Shown here in pieces: positions 34,692 to 43,176 of a stretch of 64,000 bases of DNA (the first letter of the stretch is position 1; each line of letters starts with the position of its first letter). The notes under the pieces were generated by a model, which saw only the letters and a list, made by a program, of their open reading frames with translations, did no database searches and had not been told where the DNA came from. A program made the translations under genes and the position numbers. Source of the DNA: an uncultured Christensenella sp. (GTDB lineage: Bacteria > Bacillota > Clostridia > Christensenellales > Borkfalkiaceae); NCBI GenBank assembly GCA_910578565.1, contig CAJTQF010000002.1, forward strand, positions 185,658-249,657, in the 5' to 3' direction.

Positions 34692-34720
34692 ATTATAAAG
34701 ATAAAAAAACATATTGTCAA
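34692..34720 (-). promoter_or_regulatory. Sigma-A promoter of the giant lipoprotein
   Basis: TTGACA (34715-34720), 17-bp spacer, TATAAT (34692-34697) on the minus strand: a full consensus match. Confidence 0.85.
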
Positions 34721-34806
34721 ACGTTTTTGAGCATTTGTCATTAAAAATTATTACATTGCCCAAGAAAAAATTACAAATTAAGACAAACGTTCCTATTTTT
34801 CGATTA

Positions 34807-34827
34807 TTACATTAATTTATAATGTAA
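34807..34827. promoter_or_regulatory. Dyad over the minD-like promoter
   Basis: TTACATT-AATTTAT-AATGTAA overlaps a plus-strand TATAAT (34818-34823) that lacks a good -35. It could be an operator or an activator site for the minD/minE-like pair. Confidence 0.35.
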
Positions 34828-34851
34828 CAAAACACTGCAATAGGAGAAAAA

Positions 34852-35583
34852 ATGGCAAAAAAGATTTATATGACAAGTCTGAAGGGCGGAACGGGCGTTA
34901 CAACCTGCTGCGTAGGGCTGGGACTTGCGCTTGCGGGCATTGGCGAAAGGACTTTGGTTGTGGACGGCGACTCCGTTACTGCGTGCGCAATGCAGATAGG
35001 CGGCTGTCCGAATATGCAGGTTTATACGCTTGCCGACTACTCCCGCGGGGCGTGCCGCGCAAAACAGACCCTTGTTTCGCACCCTTCTTCCGGCAACCTT
35101 TCATTTATGTCGTCAATGGGACTTTCGGACAGGAAAGCCGCCGTTAAGGCAATAAACGAAGTTGACGGACTTTTCGACTACATACTGTGCGACAATATCG
35201 CGCCGTCCGCCTGCGACTGCGCCGTAATAGTGACCGACCCTTACGCTCCTTCCGTAAAGAGCGCGGATTTTTGCCGTTCGCAACTGTCGGACGGGGGAAT
35301 GAAAGATTTGTGGCTTATAGTGAACAAGCTGAACGGCGGGCAGATTTTATCGGGCGCGGTTATGACGGCGCAGGAAATAGCTTCGCTTTTGCGTATGAAT
35401 CTGAAAGCGGCAATACCGGAAGATTTGTCTTTGCAGCTTGGCAGGTGGAAAAACGAAACGCTGAAAGCGTTTAAAATAGCCGCGGAAAATATTGCGGGCA
35501 GGCGGGACGGAATTTGCAACGTTATGCGCCCTTACTTCGGGCTGAACGGATATATTAAAAGAAAAGTGAGAGAAAAATTATGA
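34852..35583 (+). CDS. MinD-like ParA-family protein lacking the P-loop lysine
   Basis: A 243-aa SIMIBI-class protein. The deviant Walker A reads SLKGGTGVTTCC (about residues 8-19): the signature Lys before GG is kept, but the lysine that contacts ATP phosphates is Val. Walker A' LVVDGD and the Walker B region FDYILCDNIAPSA are present but weak. The short basic C-terminus (YIKRKVREKL) resembles the membrane-targeting helix of MinD. It overlaps by four bases a small gene resembling MinE. Division-site placement is plausible; loss of ATPase activity is inferred from the missing Lys. GGAG precedes the ATG. Confidence 0.75.
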   Translation: MAKKIYMTSLKGGTGVTTCCVGLGLALAGIGERTLVVDGDSVTACAMQIGGCPNMQVYTLADYSRGACRAKQTLVSHPSSGNLSFMSSMGLSDRKAAVKAINEVDGLFDYILCDNIAPSACDCAVIVTDPYAPSVKSADFCRSQLSDGGMKDLWLIVNKLNGGQILSGAVMTAQEIASLLRMNLKAAIPEDLSLQLGRWKNETLKAFKIAAENIAGRRDGICNVMRPYFGLNGYIKRKVREKL

Positions 35584-35795
35584 CGCAGAATTTAAACGCA
35601 ATGATTTCGCTGGACAGGGACGATATGTCCGAACCCGACCGCGAACTGTTTTTATCGGACTTGAAAAGGGTTACCGACGAGTATTTCGAAACCGAAGGCA
35701 AGGCTTCGGTAGAAGTCACGCGCACGGACGAAGGTTTTTTAATTTGCGTGCTGATAACCGCGCGGCGCATAAAGGGCGTAAAATCCCCCCAATAA
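35580..35795 (+). CDS. MinE-like small protein
   Basis: A 71-aa protein: SLDRDDMSEPDRELFLSDLK, RVTDEYFETEGKASVEVTRT, then FLICVLITARR. The helix followed by paired strands and the position after a MinD homologue suggest the MinE topological-specificity domain. The match is by pattern only, and the N-terminal MinD-contact helix of MinE is short or absent. ATGA overlap with the minD-like gene. Confidence 0.45.
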   Translation: MTQNLNAMISLDRDDMSEPDRELFLSDLKRVTDEYFETEGKASVEVTRTDEGFLICVLITARRIKGVKSPQ

Positions 35796-36044
35796 GCATT
35801 CCGCTTAACCGCATATCTTTATTTCTCTTCCGTTTGTTCGACTTCCGCTCCCGTCAAACTAAGCGTTCCGCTTAACCGCATATCTTTATTTCTCTTCCGT
35901 TTGTTCGACTTCCGCTCCCGTCAAACTAAGCGTTCCGCTTAACCGCATATCTTTATTTCTCTTCCGTTTGTTCGACTTCCGCTCCCGAAAACTAAGCGTT
36001 CCGCTTAACCGCATATCTTTATTTCTCTTCCGTTTGTTTAACAA
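35794..36044. repeat. 67-bp tandem repeat, about 3.7 copies
   Basis: Copies start at 35794, 35861, 35928 and 35994. The first two are 67 bp, the third 66 bp, the fourth incomplete. Each begins AAGCGTTCCGCTTAACCGCA (AAGCATT in copy 1), continues TATCTTTATTTCTCTTCCG and ends with CCGCTCCCGTCAAACT. Copies are nearly identical with no spacers between them, so it is not a CRISPR array. Confidence 0.9.
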
Positions 36045-36385
36045 ATTGATAAACGTCAACGGGTTTACGCCTTCATGCGTCATTCTGAGCGGAACACAGC
36101 TGAGTTTTGCTGTTTGAAACTTTCTTGCTCTCGTGCTGTGTGCCGCCGAAGAATCTTTTTGCGCATGCTTCTTTTGCGCAAAAATTTTTACCTTGTTGTG
36201 ATACGGACGTTTTTTACGGCGGCTTCATTTCAATCTTCCATAAGCAGACCGCTTGGGGATTCTCTCGCGCTCCGCGGCTCGAAATGACGCGCCTTAATCC
36301 GCTTTCTGCTATTCTTGCTCGTCGCATAATCTGTTTCAACCGCGCGGCGTAGCAGACTATCGCGGGATTTTGATTACACAATAAA

Positions 36386-36417
36386 GCGCGGCGGCCCCGT
36401 AAACGGAGCCGCCGCGC
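36386..36417. terminator. Terminator in the repeat region
   Basis: GCGCGGCGGC / GCCGCCGCGC stem with inner CCGT/ACGG pairing, followed by CTTTGTATT in the plus direction. Confidence 0.65.
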
Positions 36418-36529
36418 CTTTGTATTGTACGTATAGAAGTGCATTCTTGCGTTGAAACTTGACACCAAATTTATAATACTATTATAGCATAAATAATTTT
36501 ATTGTGTACGTTTATCAAAATCTTGATAA

Positions 36530-36567
36530 AATAAATCTGCCGCGCAAAATTGCGCGGCGGATTTATT
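36530..36567 (-). terminator. Terminator of the pectate-lyase-like gene
   Basis: GCCGCGC-AAAATT-GCGCGGC extended by AAATAAATC/GATTTATT, just after the stop codon in the minus direction. Confidence 0.75.
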
Positions 36568-36571
36568 GATT

Positions 36572-38287
36572 TTAATAACTGCTTTTTAAAAGTTTATCGG
36601 AAATTTCCGTTCTTACGCCCGAACCGTATTTTTCGTGGCTAAGATAGTCTTCCAGGGATTCAACCCCTATTGCCCGAACAGTGAAAGGTTGTTTGCCGTC
36701 CGCCGTGTTCCACTTGAAAAACTCCGTCTTCAATTTTGCGGGCGTGGCATTGGGGAATCCGGGCGAAGGGTCAGAAGACGAGCCTATGTATTCCTTTTCG
36801 CCTTCTCCCCTTTGGTAAGAACAGTTGACGATACTGTACCCGCCGTTCACGTAGGGCGCGGTATTTTTGCTGTCGTTGTTTTTAAGAAGGGAATCTATAC
36901 CCCTGAAAATACAGCTTTCCGCCATTACGCTGCCGCCGTTGCCGCAGACTATACCCTGCGACACAAGCCCGCACTTCCATGTGCCGTTCACTTTTGAAAC
37001 AATGCTTGCGGCGTTTAGCGTTTTTAACTCCGTCCTGTACTTGTAGTACTGCGAGCTGTCGACTACGCAATTGTACATATACGCATTGCCGCCGCGCAGT
37101 TTGGGAAGTCTGTCTTCAAGATTTATAAATTTGCAGTTTGCAAACGAAACCCGCAATTTCAGATTAAAGTTGTAGTCGTCGGCATTTTCGTAACTGCCCG
37201 AAAATTTAGCGTCGTCGCCGCAGAGAAAACCCTTTTTCTGCGGAATTGCAATTCCATATAAAATCTGCTCGAAACTTACTCCTGCGTCCCTTAAAGATTT
37301 GTAGTAGAGATGATCGGTCTTCCCCGCGAGATAACCTTGTTCGATTTTCAGCATTTCTTTGTAGATATAACCGTCTTTGTCGTCGCTGCCGGCGTTGAAG
37401 TTACACCAGGATATTTGCAAACCGTTGTTGCCGTCCGCACCCAAAGGCGCGCGGAACGCCGTGCCCGCGTTTGCGTTGTACACGGGGTTTGAACAGTCAA
37501 TCTGTCCGTCGTAAGATTTGCCGAAAGTGCAGTGGTCTATCCAGGTGTAGCCGCAGAAAGCTATTTTGAAATACGCCCAGCCGTACCAGTCGTAATCGCC
37601 TATCTTCGCGGTACTGTTTACGGGCGCGTCTTCCCACTGCCACAGTCCGTCGAATTGCAGGTTTCTGAAAACCACGTTGTTATCGGAAGTCAGTTTAAAG
37701 CCCACATGTGTAATTTTTGCGCCCGTCTTGGAATAAACGAGCAGGTTTGAAGTGTTTTCTATTTTAATCTGCGAAATTCCGTTTTCGAGCACTGTATCGA
37801 AATTGCTTAACAAGCCGTCCCACTTGGGCAGGTTTTTCGCGTAATCGTCCACTACCCCGCTGCCCTTTGCGGCGCTGCTCAGATTGTAGTAACCCAGATT
37901 AAGGTCCTGCGTAATTTCAATTACGCGCACGCTGCCCCACATAGTTTCTTCCGTGTAACCTTCGGCAGGTATTTGCGTGTAGGTGTTTGTTGCGTCGTCC
38001 CACACGTTTGTGTAATGGCACTTTGCCGCAACTACGGCAGACACAAACTCGTCCGCGGTGGAAACCTTGCGGTAAGCGTCGGTATTTTCGTATTGGGTAA
38101 AATCGCCTGTCTTACCCTTTACGTAACCGCCCGCCGAAAAGTTTTCTTTATTCTCTTCGCTGTCAAGCCAGTCAACGGGCAGTTCGGGTTCGTCCGCAGG
38201 CGGTTCCCCCGTTTTACACGCGCAAAATGCAGAAACCGACAACGCCGTCAGCGCCGCCGCAACAAGCGCGATAATTTTTTTCTTCAT
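36572..38287 (-). CDS. Pectate-lyase-like (polysaccharide lyase 1) lipoprotein
   Basis: A 571-aa lipoprotein with signal peptide MKKKIIALVAAALTALSVSA and lipobox FCAC. It has the right-handed beta-helix fold of PL1 enzymes: VVFRNLQFDGLW, then YTWIDHCTFGKSYDGQIDCS (the family W-I-D-H...DG motif, calcium site), then LEDRLPKLRGGNAYMYNCVV, which matches the catalytic R-x-P-x-x-R. Likely cleaves pectate or a related uronate polymer at the cell surface. Start at 38287 chosen for the signal peptide and GGGGGG upstream; the longer in-frame start is leader. Residues between motifs are longer than in classical PL1. Confidence 0.75.
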   Translation of the reverse strand: MKKKIIALVAAALTALSVSAFCACKTGEPPADEPELPVDWLDSEENKENFSAGGYVKGKTGDFTQYENTDAYRKVSTADEFVSAVVAAKCHYTNVWDDATNTYTQIPAEGYTEETMWGSVRVIEITQDLNLGYYNLSSAAKGSGVVDDYAKNLPKWDGLLSNFDTVLENGISQIKIENTSNLLVYSKTGAKITHVGFKLTSDNNVVFRNLQFDGLWQWEDAPVNSTAKIGDYDWYGWAYFKIAFCGYTWIDHCTFGKSYDGQIDCSNPVYNANAGTAFRAPLGADGNNGLQISWCNFNAGSDDKDGYIYKEMLKIEQGYLAGKTDHLYYKSLRDAGVSFEQILYGIAIPQKKGFLCGDDAKFSGSYENADDYNFNLKLRVSFANCKFINLEDRLPKLRGGNAYMYNCVVDSSQYYKYRTELKTLNAASIVSKVNGTWKCGLVSQGIVCGNGGSVMAESCIFRGIDSLLKNNDSKNTAPYVNGGYSIVNCSYQRGEGEKEYIGSSSDPSPGFPNATPAKLKTEFFKWNTADGKQPFTVRAIGVESLEDYLSHEKYGSGVRTEISDKLLKSSY

Positions 38288-38372
38288 ACATACCCCCCAT
38301 GATAAATTTATCAACAATATAATAAACCAAACAAAAATATTTTTCAATAATTTGGCGCAATTTTTTTATCGG

Positions 38373-38415
38373 AAAACGCGCGGCACGGGGTGTTGCCCGC
38401 TTGCCGCGCGTTTTT
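38373..38415. terminator. Terminator downstream of the S41 protease
   Basis: AAAACGCGCGGC / GCCGCGCGTTTTT with an inner GGG/CCC pairing; effective in both directions. Confidence 0.8.
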
Positions 38416-38424
38416 GACGTCATT

Positions 38425-39741
38425 TTATTTTAACGAAGATTTGATTTTTTCAACGGCGGCTCTCAGTTCGGGGTCGCCCTTTTCCATTACCCAGTCTGCG
38501 GCAACCGTCTTGCAACCGTCTTCAACTCTCAGCCCCCTGTCGTGAATGCAGGTTTTGCCGTCGGGCCAGTAAATTTGCGCGGTGGTAAGTTTCAACGCTT
38601 CGCCCGTGTCCCTTTTTACGAAAGTGGACTGCATTATCCCCTTGCCGTAGGTCTGCGCCGTTTTTATTTCCTGTTCGGTTTCGGTAAGCCAGTTTATATA
38701 CTCTTCGCCGTAGTCGGAAAGATATATGTTTCCGTAATCGAGATAACCGTAGCAGACCAGCGCGCCGATCAACGCTTCGGATGCGCTTGCCGTACCTGAA
38801 TTTGCCAGTACGTACACGGCGGTATCCTTTGCCACCCGTTGCTTTGCCGCAAGCGGTTTGCAATTGTAAATTTCGCTGTTGCCGCGTTTGTCGCGCGCAA
38901 TCATGGCAGGCTTTTTCTGTCCGTCCGTGAACGCGCCCGCTATCTCCTGCATAACGTCCACGTATCCGCCGCCGTCTGAACGCAAGTCTATTATCATTGA
39001 CGTACAGTTAGCCGCGTTGAATTTTTCAACGAGAACGCCGAACTCCTTTGCCGCCGTGCCGTAAAACTGAGAAATGTTTATATAGCCGAATCCGTCAGGC
39101 AGAAAGTCCATTTCGTAAGTGAGTTTTTCACGCGTGGCGAGTCCGCCCGTAGCCGCGTCCGAAAAATACCACTGCGAACTGTTTGTATACAGCGTGGTGT
39201 AGCTTGCGGTATACTCCGCCTTAGCCACGCCGTAAACGCTTCCGTCCTTTGCCGTAAGCGAAATCTGTTCTCCGTCGGCTGCGCCGTTAATCATATTCTG
39301 AAAATCGGCAGAGCTTTCAAACGTTTTTACTTCGCCGCCCAAACCGCCGCTCACAAGCCATTCTCCCGCCCGCAGTCCGCTTTTGTATGCGGGCGAGTTG
39401 CCGACCACGGTATTTATGAAAATTCCCTTTCCGTCGACAAACGAATACGAAATGCCTATCCCGCTCTTCGAACCCGAGTTGTTCGCAATTGTTTGCGCGT
39501 ACTCTTCGGCGGTGAAGTATTCGGAATACCTGTCAAGGTACCTGTTTACTATCTCGTCAAAAGGAACTTCGGTCAAATCTTCGTCCTTTCCTTCAAAACC
39601 GAAGTAATAGTTGTTTTCAATGGTCTGCATCAGCCATTCGTAAGACGACTGCCTGCGCAAAAAGCACCCCGCGGCAAACACCGCGGTCAAAAAGAACACA
39701 AGCGTGGCGGTCGTTAAATTGCGTATAATTTTTCTGCTCAA
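38425..39741 (-). CDS. S41-family (CtpA-like) C-terminal processing protease
   Basis: A 438-aa exported serine protease. The N-terminal hydrophobic segment ends in AAGC, a probable lipobox (Cys about 26). A PDZ domain (GIGISYSFVDGKGIFINTVV, GLRAGEWLVSGG) spans about residues 95-180. The catalytic domain has MIIDLRSDGGGYVDVMQEIA, the nucleophile Ser in LANSGTASASEALIGAL, and Lys in TYGKGIMQ. Downstream of the PucR-type regulator gene with only a three-base gap, so possibly co-transcribed with it. Confidence 0.88.
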   Translation of the reverse strand: MSRKIIRNLTTATLVFFLTAVFAAGCFLRRQSSYEWLMQTIENNYYFGFEGKDEDLTEVPFDEIVNRYLDRYSEYFTAEEYAQTIANNSGSKSGIGISYSFVDGKGIFINTVVGNSPAYKSGLRAGEWLVSGGLGGEVKTFESSADFQNMINGAADGEQISLTAKDGSVYGVAKAEYTASYTTLYTNSSQWYFSDAATGGLATREKLTYEMDFLPDGFGYINISQFYGTAAKEFGVLVEKFNAANCTSMIIDLRSDGGGYVDVMQEIAGAFTDGQKKPAMIARDKRGNSEIYNCKPLAAKQRVAKDTAVYVLANSGTASASEALIGALVCYGYLDYGNIYLSDYGEEYINWLTETEQEIKTAQTYGKGIMQSTFVKRDTGEALKLTTAQIYWPDGKTCIHDRGLRVEDGCKTVAADWVMEKGDPELRAAVEKIKSSLK

Positions 39742-39744
39742 AAT

Positions 39745-40116
39745 TTACCTCTGTTTTGTTTTGTACAATGCGCGCAGGATACGGAAAGTCACAGCCATAT
39801 CGAACACGCGCAAATCCAGACCGCATACGCGGCGTATTTTGTTCAGTCTGTACATCAACGTGTTTCTGTGCATATACAGCTTGCGCGCCGCAAGACACAC
39901 GTTCATACCGTTTTCAATAAAGCAGTCGGCAGTCTTCATCAGATCTTCGTTCGAAAAAATTTCAGACATATCTTCAACGCCGTACTCGCCGTAAAGCCTT
40001 TCGCGCTCTTCCGCGGAAACGCTGTCCAGAATTTCATACAGCGAAATGGGTTGCGGCGGCGTTTTCATAAACGGTTTTTTATGGTAATGGTTTTTGACTG
40101 ATTCCTGCGTGTTCAT
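39745..40116 (-). CDS. PucR/CdaR-type helix-turn-helix regulator (short)
   Basis: A 123-aa protein with the C-terminal PucR/CdaR DNA-binding domain: NVCLAARKLYMHRNTLMYRL then NKIRRVCGLDLRVFDMAVTF. Family regulators normally carry a large sensory part; here only about 60 N-terminal residues precede the HTH, so it may lack a ligand domain. Start at 40116 has GGAG nine bases upstream. Own promoter; the S41 protease follows. Confidence 0.8.
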   Translation of the reverse strand: MNTQESVKNHYHKKPFMKTPPQPISLYEILDSVSAEERERLYGEYGVEDMSEIFSNEDLMKTADCFIENGMNVCLAARKLYMHRNTLMYRLNKIRRVCGLDLRVFDMAVTFRILRALYKTKQR

Positions 40117-40431
40117 TTGCGTCTTCTCCGTATCGGGGTAATTATACAACCTTTCGCGCGGTTTTGCAAGCGCAAAAACGGCTTAGCCGCGGCGGCGTTG
40201 CAGTCATTATAATTATTGCTTGCAAGCCGCGAATAAATACCGTCGGGAGAAGTAAAATATGAAAAAGAGCGGTTATTTTGCGTTAACGTTTAATTTTCAA
40301 AATATTCCACATTATAACAAATATTTTAATATTTTCTTGACATAACCGTTTATTTGTATTAAAATTGTATAACTGATAGTTGTAGGATTGTCTACTTTTT
40401 TAAACAAAAATTATTTTTACGGAGATAAATT
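40117..40431. other. Divergent promoter region with a possible short leader ORF
   Basis: Minus strand: TTGCAA (40164-40169), 17 bp, TATAAT (40141-40146) for the PucR-type gene. Plus strand: TTGACA (40337-40342), 17 bp, TAAAAT (40360-40365) for the membrane protein at 40432. A 28-codon plus-strand ORF (40259-40345; MKKSGYFALTFNFQNIPHYN) has GGGAGAAG upstream but ends inside the -35 box. It would need its own promoter, so it is doubtful. Confidence 0.65.
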
Positions 40432-42282
40432 ATGGGGACTTCAAAGCCCAAGAATACTAAAAAGTTAGCGGTGATTATCACCTATACCGTCGCCGTTGTG
40501 TGTCTGTTGCTGGGACTTCTTTTACCCGTATTCTACGGTAAGGGCGCGCAGGGCATGCTGGTTATGCAGCTTCCCAAAGCTCTTGACATAGTTTGCGGCG
40601 GCAAAGACGCAATTAATATAGGCAACGCTTTTGCTTCCCCCCACCCCGTTATGCTTTTCGGAATAGAAAAAGCGGTAGTCGATATCAACGCGTGGGCGGT
40701 GGTTTTGTACGCCGTTATAACGCTGTTCGCGCTGTTCGCATTCATTCCTATGGGCGTAACCTTTAAAAAGGGAGGAAACGTAACGCGCGCGCTCGCCTAC
40801 ACTGTTGAAATTGCGGCGGTACTTGCACTTTCATTATACGTTTTGGTTGCGCTCGATTATGCGCAGACAGATAAAATACCCGATATAATAAATATCTGGG
40901 TAGCGTTCGGCGGCACGCTGTTAATGCTTATCATACAGTGCTTTATAAACAAGGGCGGCAAAGCAGGCACGCTGAAAATGTTTATGTTCCTGTTTTCCGC
41001 AGTGGCGCTTTGCTCGCTTTATAAGTTCTACCTTGCCACACCTAAATTTCTCGATTTATGGGTTAAACTTACCGAAAAACTGCATTGCTCGCCCGACCTT
41101 TACAGTCTTGTCCCCGGCTTCAGCCTTGTAAATCTCGTATTTACCAAAACCGAAGCGGGCAACATTGTAGACATATTCAAAGCCGCGCCTTCGGCTGCCG
41201 ATAAGACCGCGCTCATTCTTGGCGCAATAATCGGCGTATGCACGCTTCTGAATTTCTTTATAGATATCATAGGTCTTTCGACCAACGGCAAACGCAAGGG
41301 TTTGATTTTTAACTCCGTAAGATACGGCATACCCTTTATTGCGGCGATATGCCTGTTTGTAACGGTTGCCGTTGCAAAAGACTTGCAGGGACTTGCGCTG
41401 GCGTTACTGTTTGTAATAGTTGCAATTCAGCTTATTATAAATCTCGGCATACTGATAGCCGCAACCGTAAGAAGTAAAAAGGCGGCGGCGAACTCGGAAG
41501 AACCTTCTATAGAGTACGGCGTAAACGATTACGCAAACTTCGAACGCAAGAACGAGCCGGAGCAGCAAATCCCCGATTACTCGGACGAACCCGCTCCCGC
41601 GCCCAACCCCTATGCCGACCCTTACGCAAATCCTTACGCTCAACCTTTCGGCTCAGACCAGCCGTCATATCTCAATCCTTTCGGCGAAGCAGAATTCCGG
41701 ACGCGCCCGACAACGGTTCAACCCGAACCCGCCCCCGCGCCCCAGCCTGTACCCGAGCAGACCGCTCCCGAACAGAATATACCAGCTCCGTCATACGACC
41801 CGACGCTTGGCTATCCCCCCGAATATCTGAAAAACAACAATGCGGAATATAAACCGCCCGTTCAGGAATACAACCCCGTACAGGATTACAGAAACTATCA
41901 ACCCGTACAGGACTACCAGCCTGCTAAACCGCCCGTTCAGGAAGAGCCGAAAAAGCCCGAACCTACGGTCCATAACGTTTACAGCGCCTATCCCCCCGTT
42001 GCCGACAGCGAACCTGCTGAACGCGTTTACAAGGTAAACACCGTTTATCAGGGTCCCACGGACGAGTTCCTGAGAAAGCTCACCAACGACGAAAAGATAG
42101 AGTTTGCTATGATTTTCATTGAAAAGAGCAAGGGCGAAATAGGCAGAGTTCCCGAATACGCGATAGGCGGCGACAACAGAAAATTCTTCAGCTCGGTATT
42201 CATTTACCTTGGAAGAATACGCGGCATAATCTCCGACGGACTTCTGAATAAAATGTACAAAGAAATAAATATGTTCAGATAA
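40432..42282 (+). CDS. Polytopic membrane protein with long Pro-rich cytoplasmic region
   Basis: A 616-aa protein I do not recognise. Residues 1-350 hold about eight hydrophobic helices. Residues about 355-530 are a low-complexity Pro/Tyr/Gln/Asn linker with repeats such as NPYADPYANPYAQPF and PVQEYNPVQDY. Residues about 540-616 form a compact charged domain (DEFLRKLTNDEKIEFAMIFI) ending KMYKEINMFR. The layout suggests a membrane-anchored scaffold. Strong promoter, good ribosome site (ACGGAG). Its terminator is split by element 2. Confidence 0.65.
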   Translation: MGTSKPKNTKKLAVIITYTVAVVCLLLGLLLPVFYGKGAQGMLVMQLPKALDIVCGGKDAINIGNAFASPHPVMLFGIEKAVVDINAWAVVLYAVITLFALFAFIPMGVTFKKGGNVTRALAYTVEIAAVLALSLYVLVALDYAQTDKIPDIINIWVAFGGTLLMLIIQCFINKGGKAGTLKMFMFLFSAVALCSLYKFYLATPKFLDLWVKLTEKLHCSPDLYSLVPGFSLVNLVFTKTEAGNIVDIFKAAPSAADKTALILGAIIGVCTLLNFFIDIIGLSTNGKRKGLIFNSVRYGIPFIAAICLFVTVAVAKDLQGLALALLFVIVAIQLIINLGILIAATVRSKKAAANSEEPSIEYGVNDYANFERKNEPEQQIPDYSDEPAPAPNPYADPYANPYAQPFGSDQPSYLNPFGEAEFRTRPTTVQPEPAPAPQPVPEQTAPEQNIPAPSYDPTLGYPPEYLKNNNAEYKPPVQEYNPVQDYRNYQPVQDYQPAKPPVQEEPKKPEPTVHNVYSAYPPVADSEPAERVYKVNTVYQGPTDEFLRKLTNDEKIEFAMIFIEKSKGEIGRVPEYAIGGDNRKFFSSVFIYLGRIRGIISDGLLNKMYKEINMFR

Positions 42283-42323
42283 ATACAAAAACACACCGTC
42301 TTTAACGGTGTTAAACAGAAATT

Positions 42324-42354
42324 AAAGCAAGGGCGAATTTATCGTCCTTGCTTT
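42324..42354 (+). terminator. Element 2, gene-5' terminator
   Basis: AAGCAAGG..CGA / TCG.CCTTGCTT stem followed by TTTTTTATTT. It takes over termination for the upstream membrane-protein gene. Confidence 0.8.
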
Positions 42355-42377
42355 TTTATTTACGGTTATGCTATAAT
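42348..42377 (+). promoter_or_regulatory. Promoter of the element 2 gene
   Basis: TTGCTT (42348-42353, overlapping the terminator arm), 18-bp spacer, TATAAT (42372-42377). Confidence 0.55.
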
Positions 42378-42414
42378 GAAGCTACGGTAAATAATAATTG
42401 AGCGGAAAAATTTT

Positions 42415-43020
42415 ATGAAAATCGATATTAAAGCAATGAAGTGGACGCGAGAACCCAAAGACTACACAATCACTTCGGATAAGGTTGAAATTATAACGGA
42501 ACCTCATACCGATTTATGGCAACGAACCTATTATCATTTCAGAAATGATAACGCGCCGGCTTTGCAAATATCCACGGACGAAAAGTATTTTTCGTTTGTT
42601 GTTAAAACTGAATTCGAGTCAAAAAAACGCTTTGACCAATGCGGCATCGTAATGTATTTGGATAGTGAAAACTGGATTAAAGGTTCTATCGAATATGAAA
42701 ACGGGCAATTTCAGCACCTTGGCAGCGTAGTGACAAATATGGGCTACTCCGACTGGGCTACGACGGTCATTGATGCTTCGGTAAAATCAATGTGGTATAG
42801 ATTTAGCCGCAGGGAAGACGACTATTGTATTGAGTGTTCTACGGATGGTATAAATTTTAAGCAAATGCGCATATGCCATATGTGGAAAGGTAAAGAAGCG
42901 ATTCGTTTTGGTATTTATGCATGCAGTCCGGAAGATTCTTCCTTTAAGGCAACGTTTAGTAATATGCAAATTATGGAATGTCAATGGTATGCGCATAACG
43001 GAAAGTTGACCGAAGATTAA
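42415..43020 (+). CDS. DUF1349 family protein, cargo of element 2
   Basis: A 201-aa soluble protein of the DUF1349 family, a concanavalin-like beta-sandwich. It has DLWQRTYYHFRNDNAPAL, FESKKRFDQCGIVMYLDSEN with the family's 'Q-x-G-x-M' core, WIKGSIEYENG and the ending FGIYACSPEDSSFKATFSNM. Members are thought to bind carbohydrate-like ligands, but no activity is established. AT-rich compared with its neighbours, with its own promoter and terminator. Confidence 0.85.
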   Translation: MKIDIKAMKWTREPKDYTITSDKVEIITEPHTDLWQRTYYHFRNDNAPALQISTDEKYFSFVVKTEFESKKRFDQCGIVMYLDSENWIKGSIEYENGQFQHLGSVVTNMGYSDWATTVIDASVKSMWYRFSRREDDYCIECSTDGINFKQMRICHMWKGKEAIRFGIYACSPEDSSFKATFSNMQIMECQWYAHNGKLTED

Positions 43021-43065
43021 CGCGGACAGTAAATTTCAATTTATATTACTGAATAATGTGAAGTT

Positions 43066-43099
43066 AAAAGCTCACGGACAGTTTGTCCGAGAGCTTTTT
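43066..43099. terminator. Element 2, gene-3' terminator
   Basis: AAAAGCTC..GGACA / TGTCC..GAGCTTTTT; bidirectional, so it also stops transcripts arriving from the converging sigma operon. Outer arms shared with element 1. Confidence 0.8.
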
Positions 43100-43176
43100 G
43101 TCGTCGCTTGAAATTGCAACTCTTGAAATTTTAGTTTTTTAATTCCCTATGGAAAGCGCTTTAAAGACGGTGTTTT

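Larger units (their letters stand above)
36045..36571. other. Gene-free region with dispersed-repeat fragments
   Basis: No credible gene. Fragments of the dispersed repeat seen at 8977 occur (CATTCTGAGCGGAACACAGC at about 36080, CGAAGAATC at about 36149, GATTCTCTCGCGCTCCGCGG at about 36256). A strong terminator lies at 36386-36417. Confidence 0.6.

Noticed and set aside
35794..36044. CRISPR array
   Set aside because: The 67-bp copies follow each other directly without unique spacers, and no cas gene is near.
40259..40345. 28-codon leader peptide gene
   Set aside because: Good ribosome site, but it ends inside the -35 box of the next promoter and has no promoter of its own; kept only as a remark.
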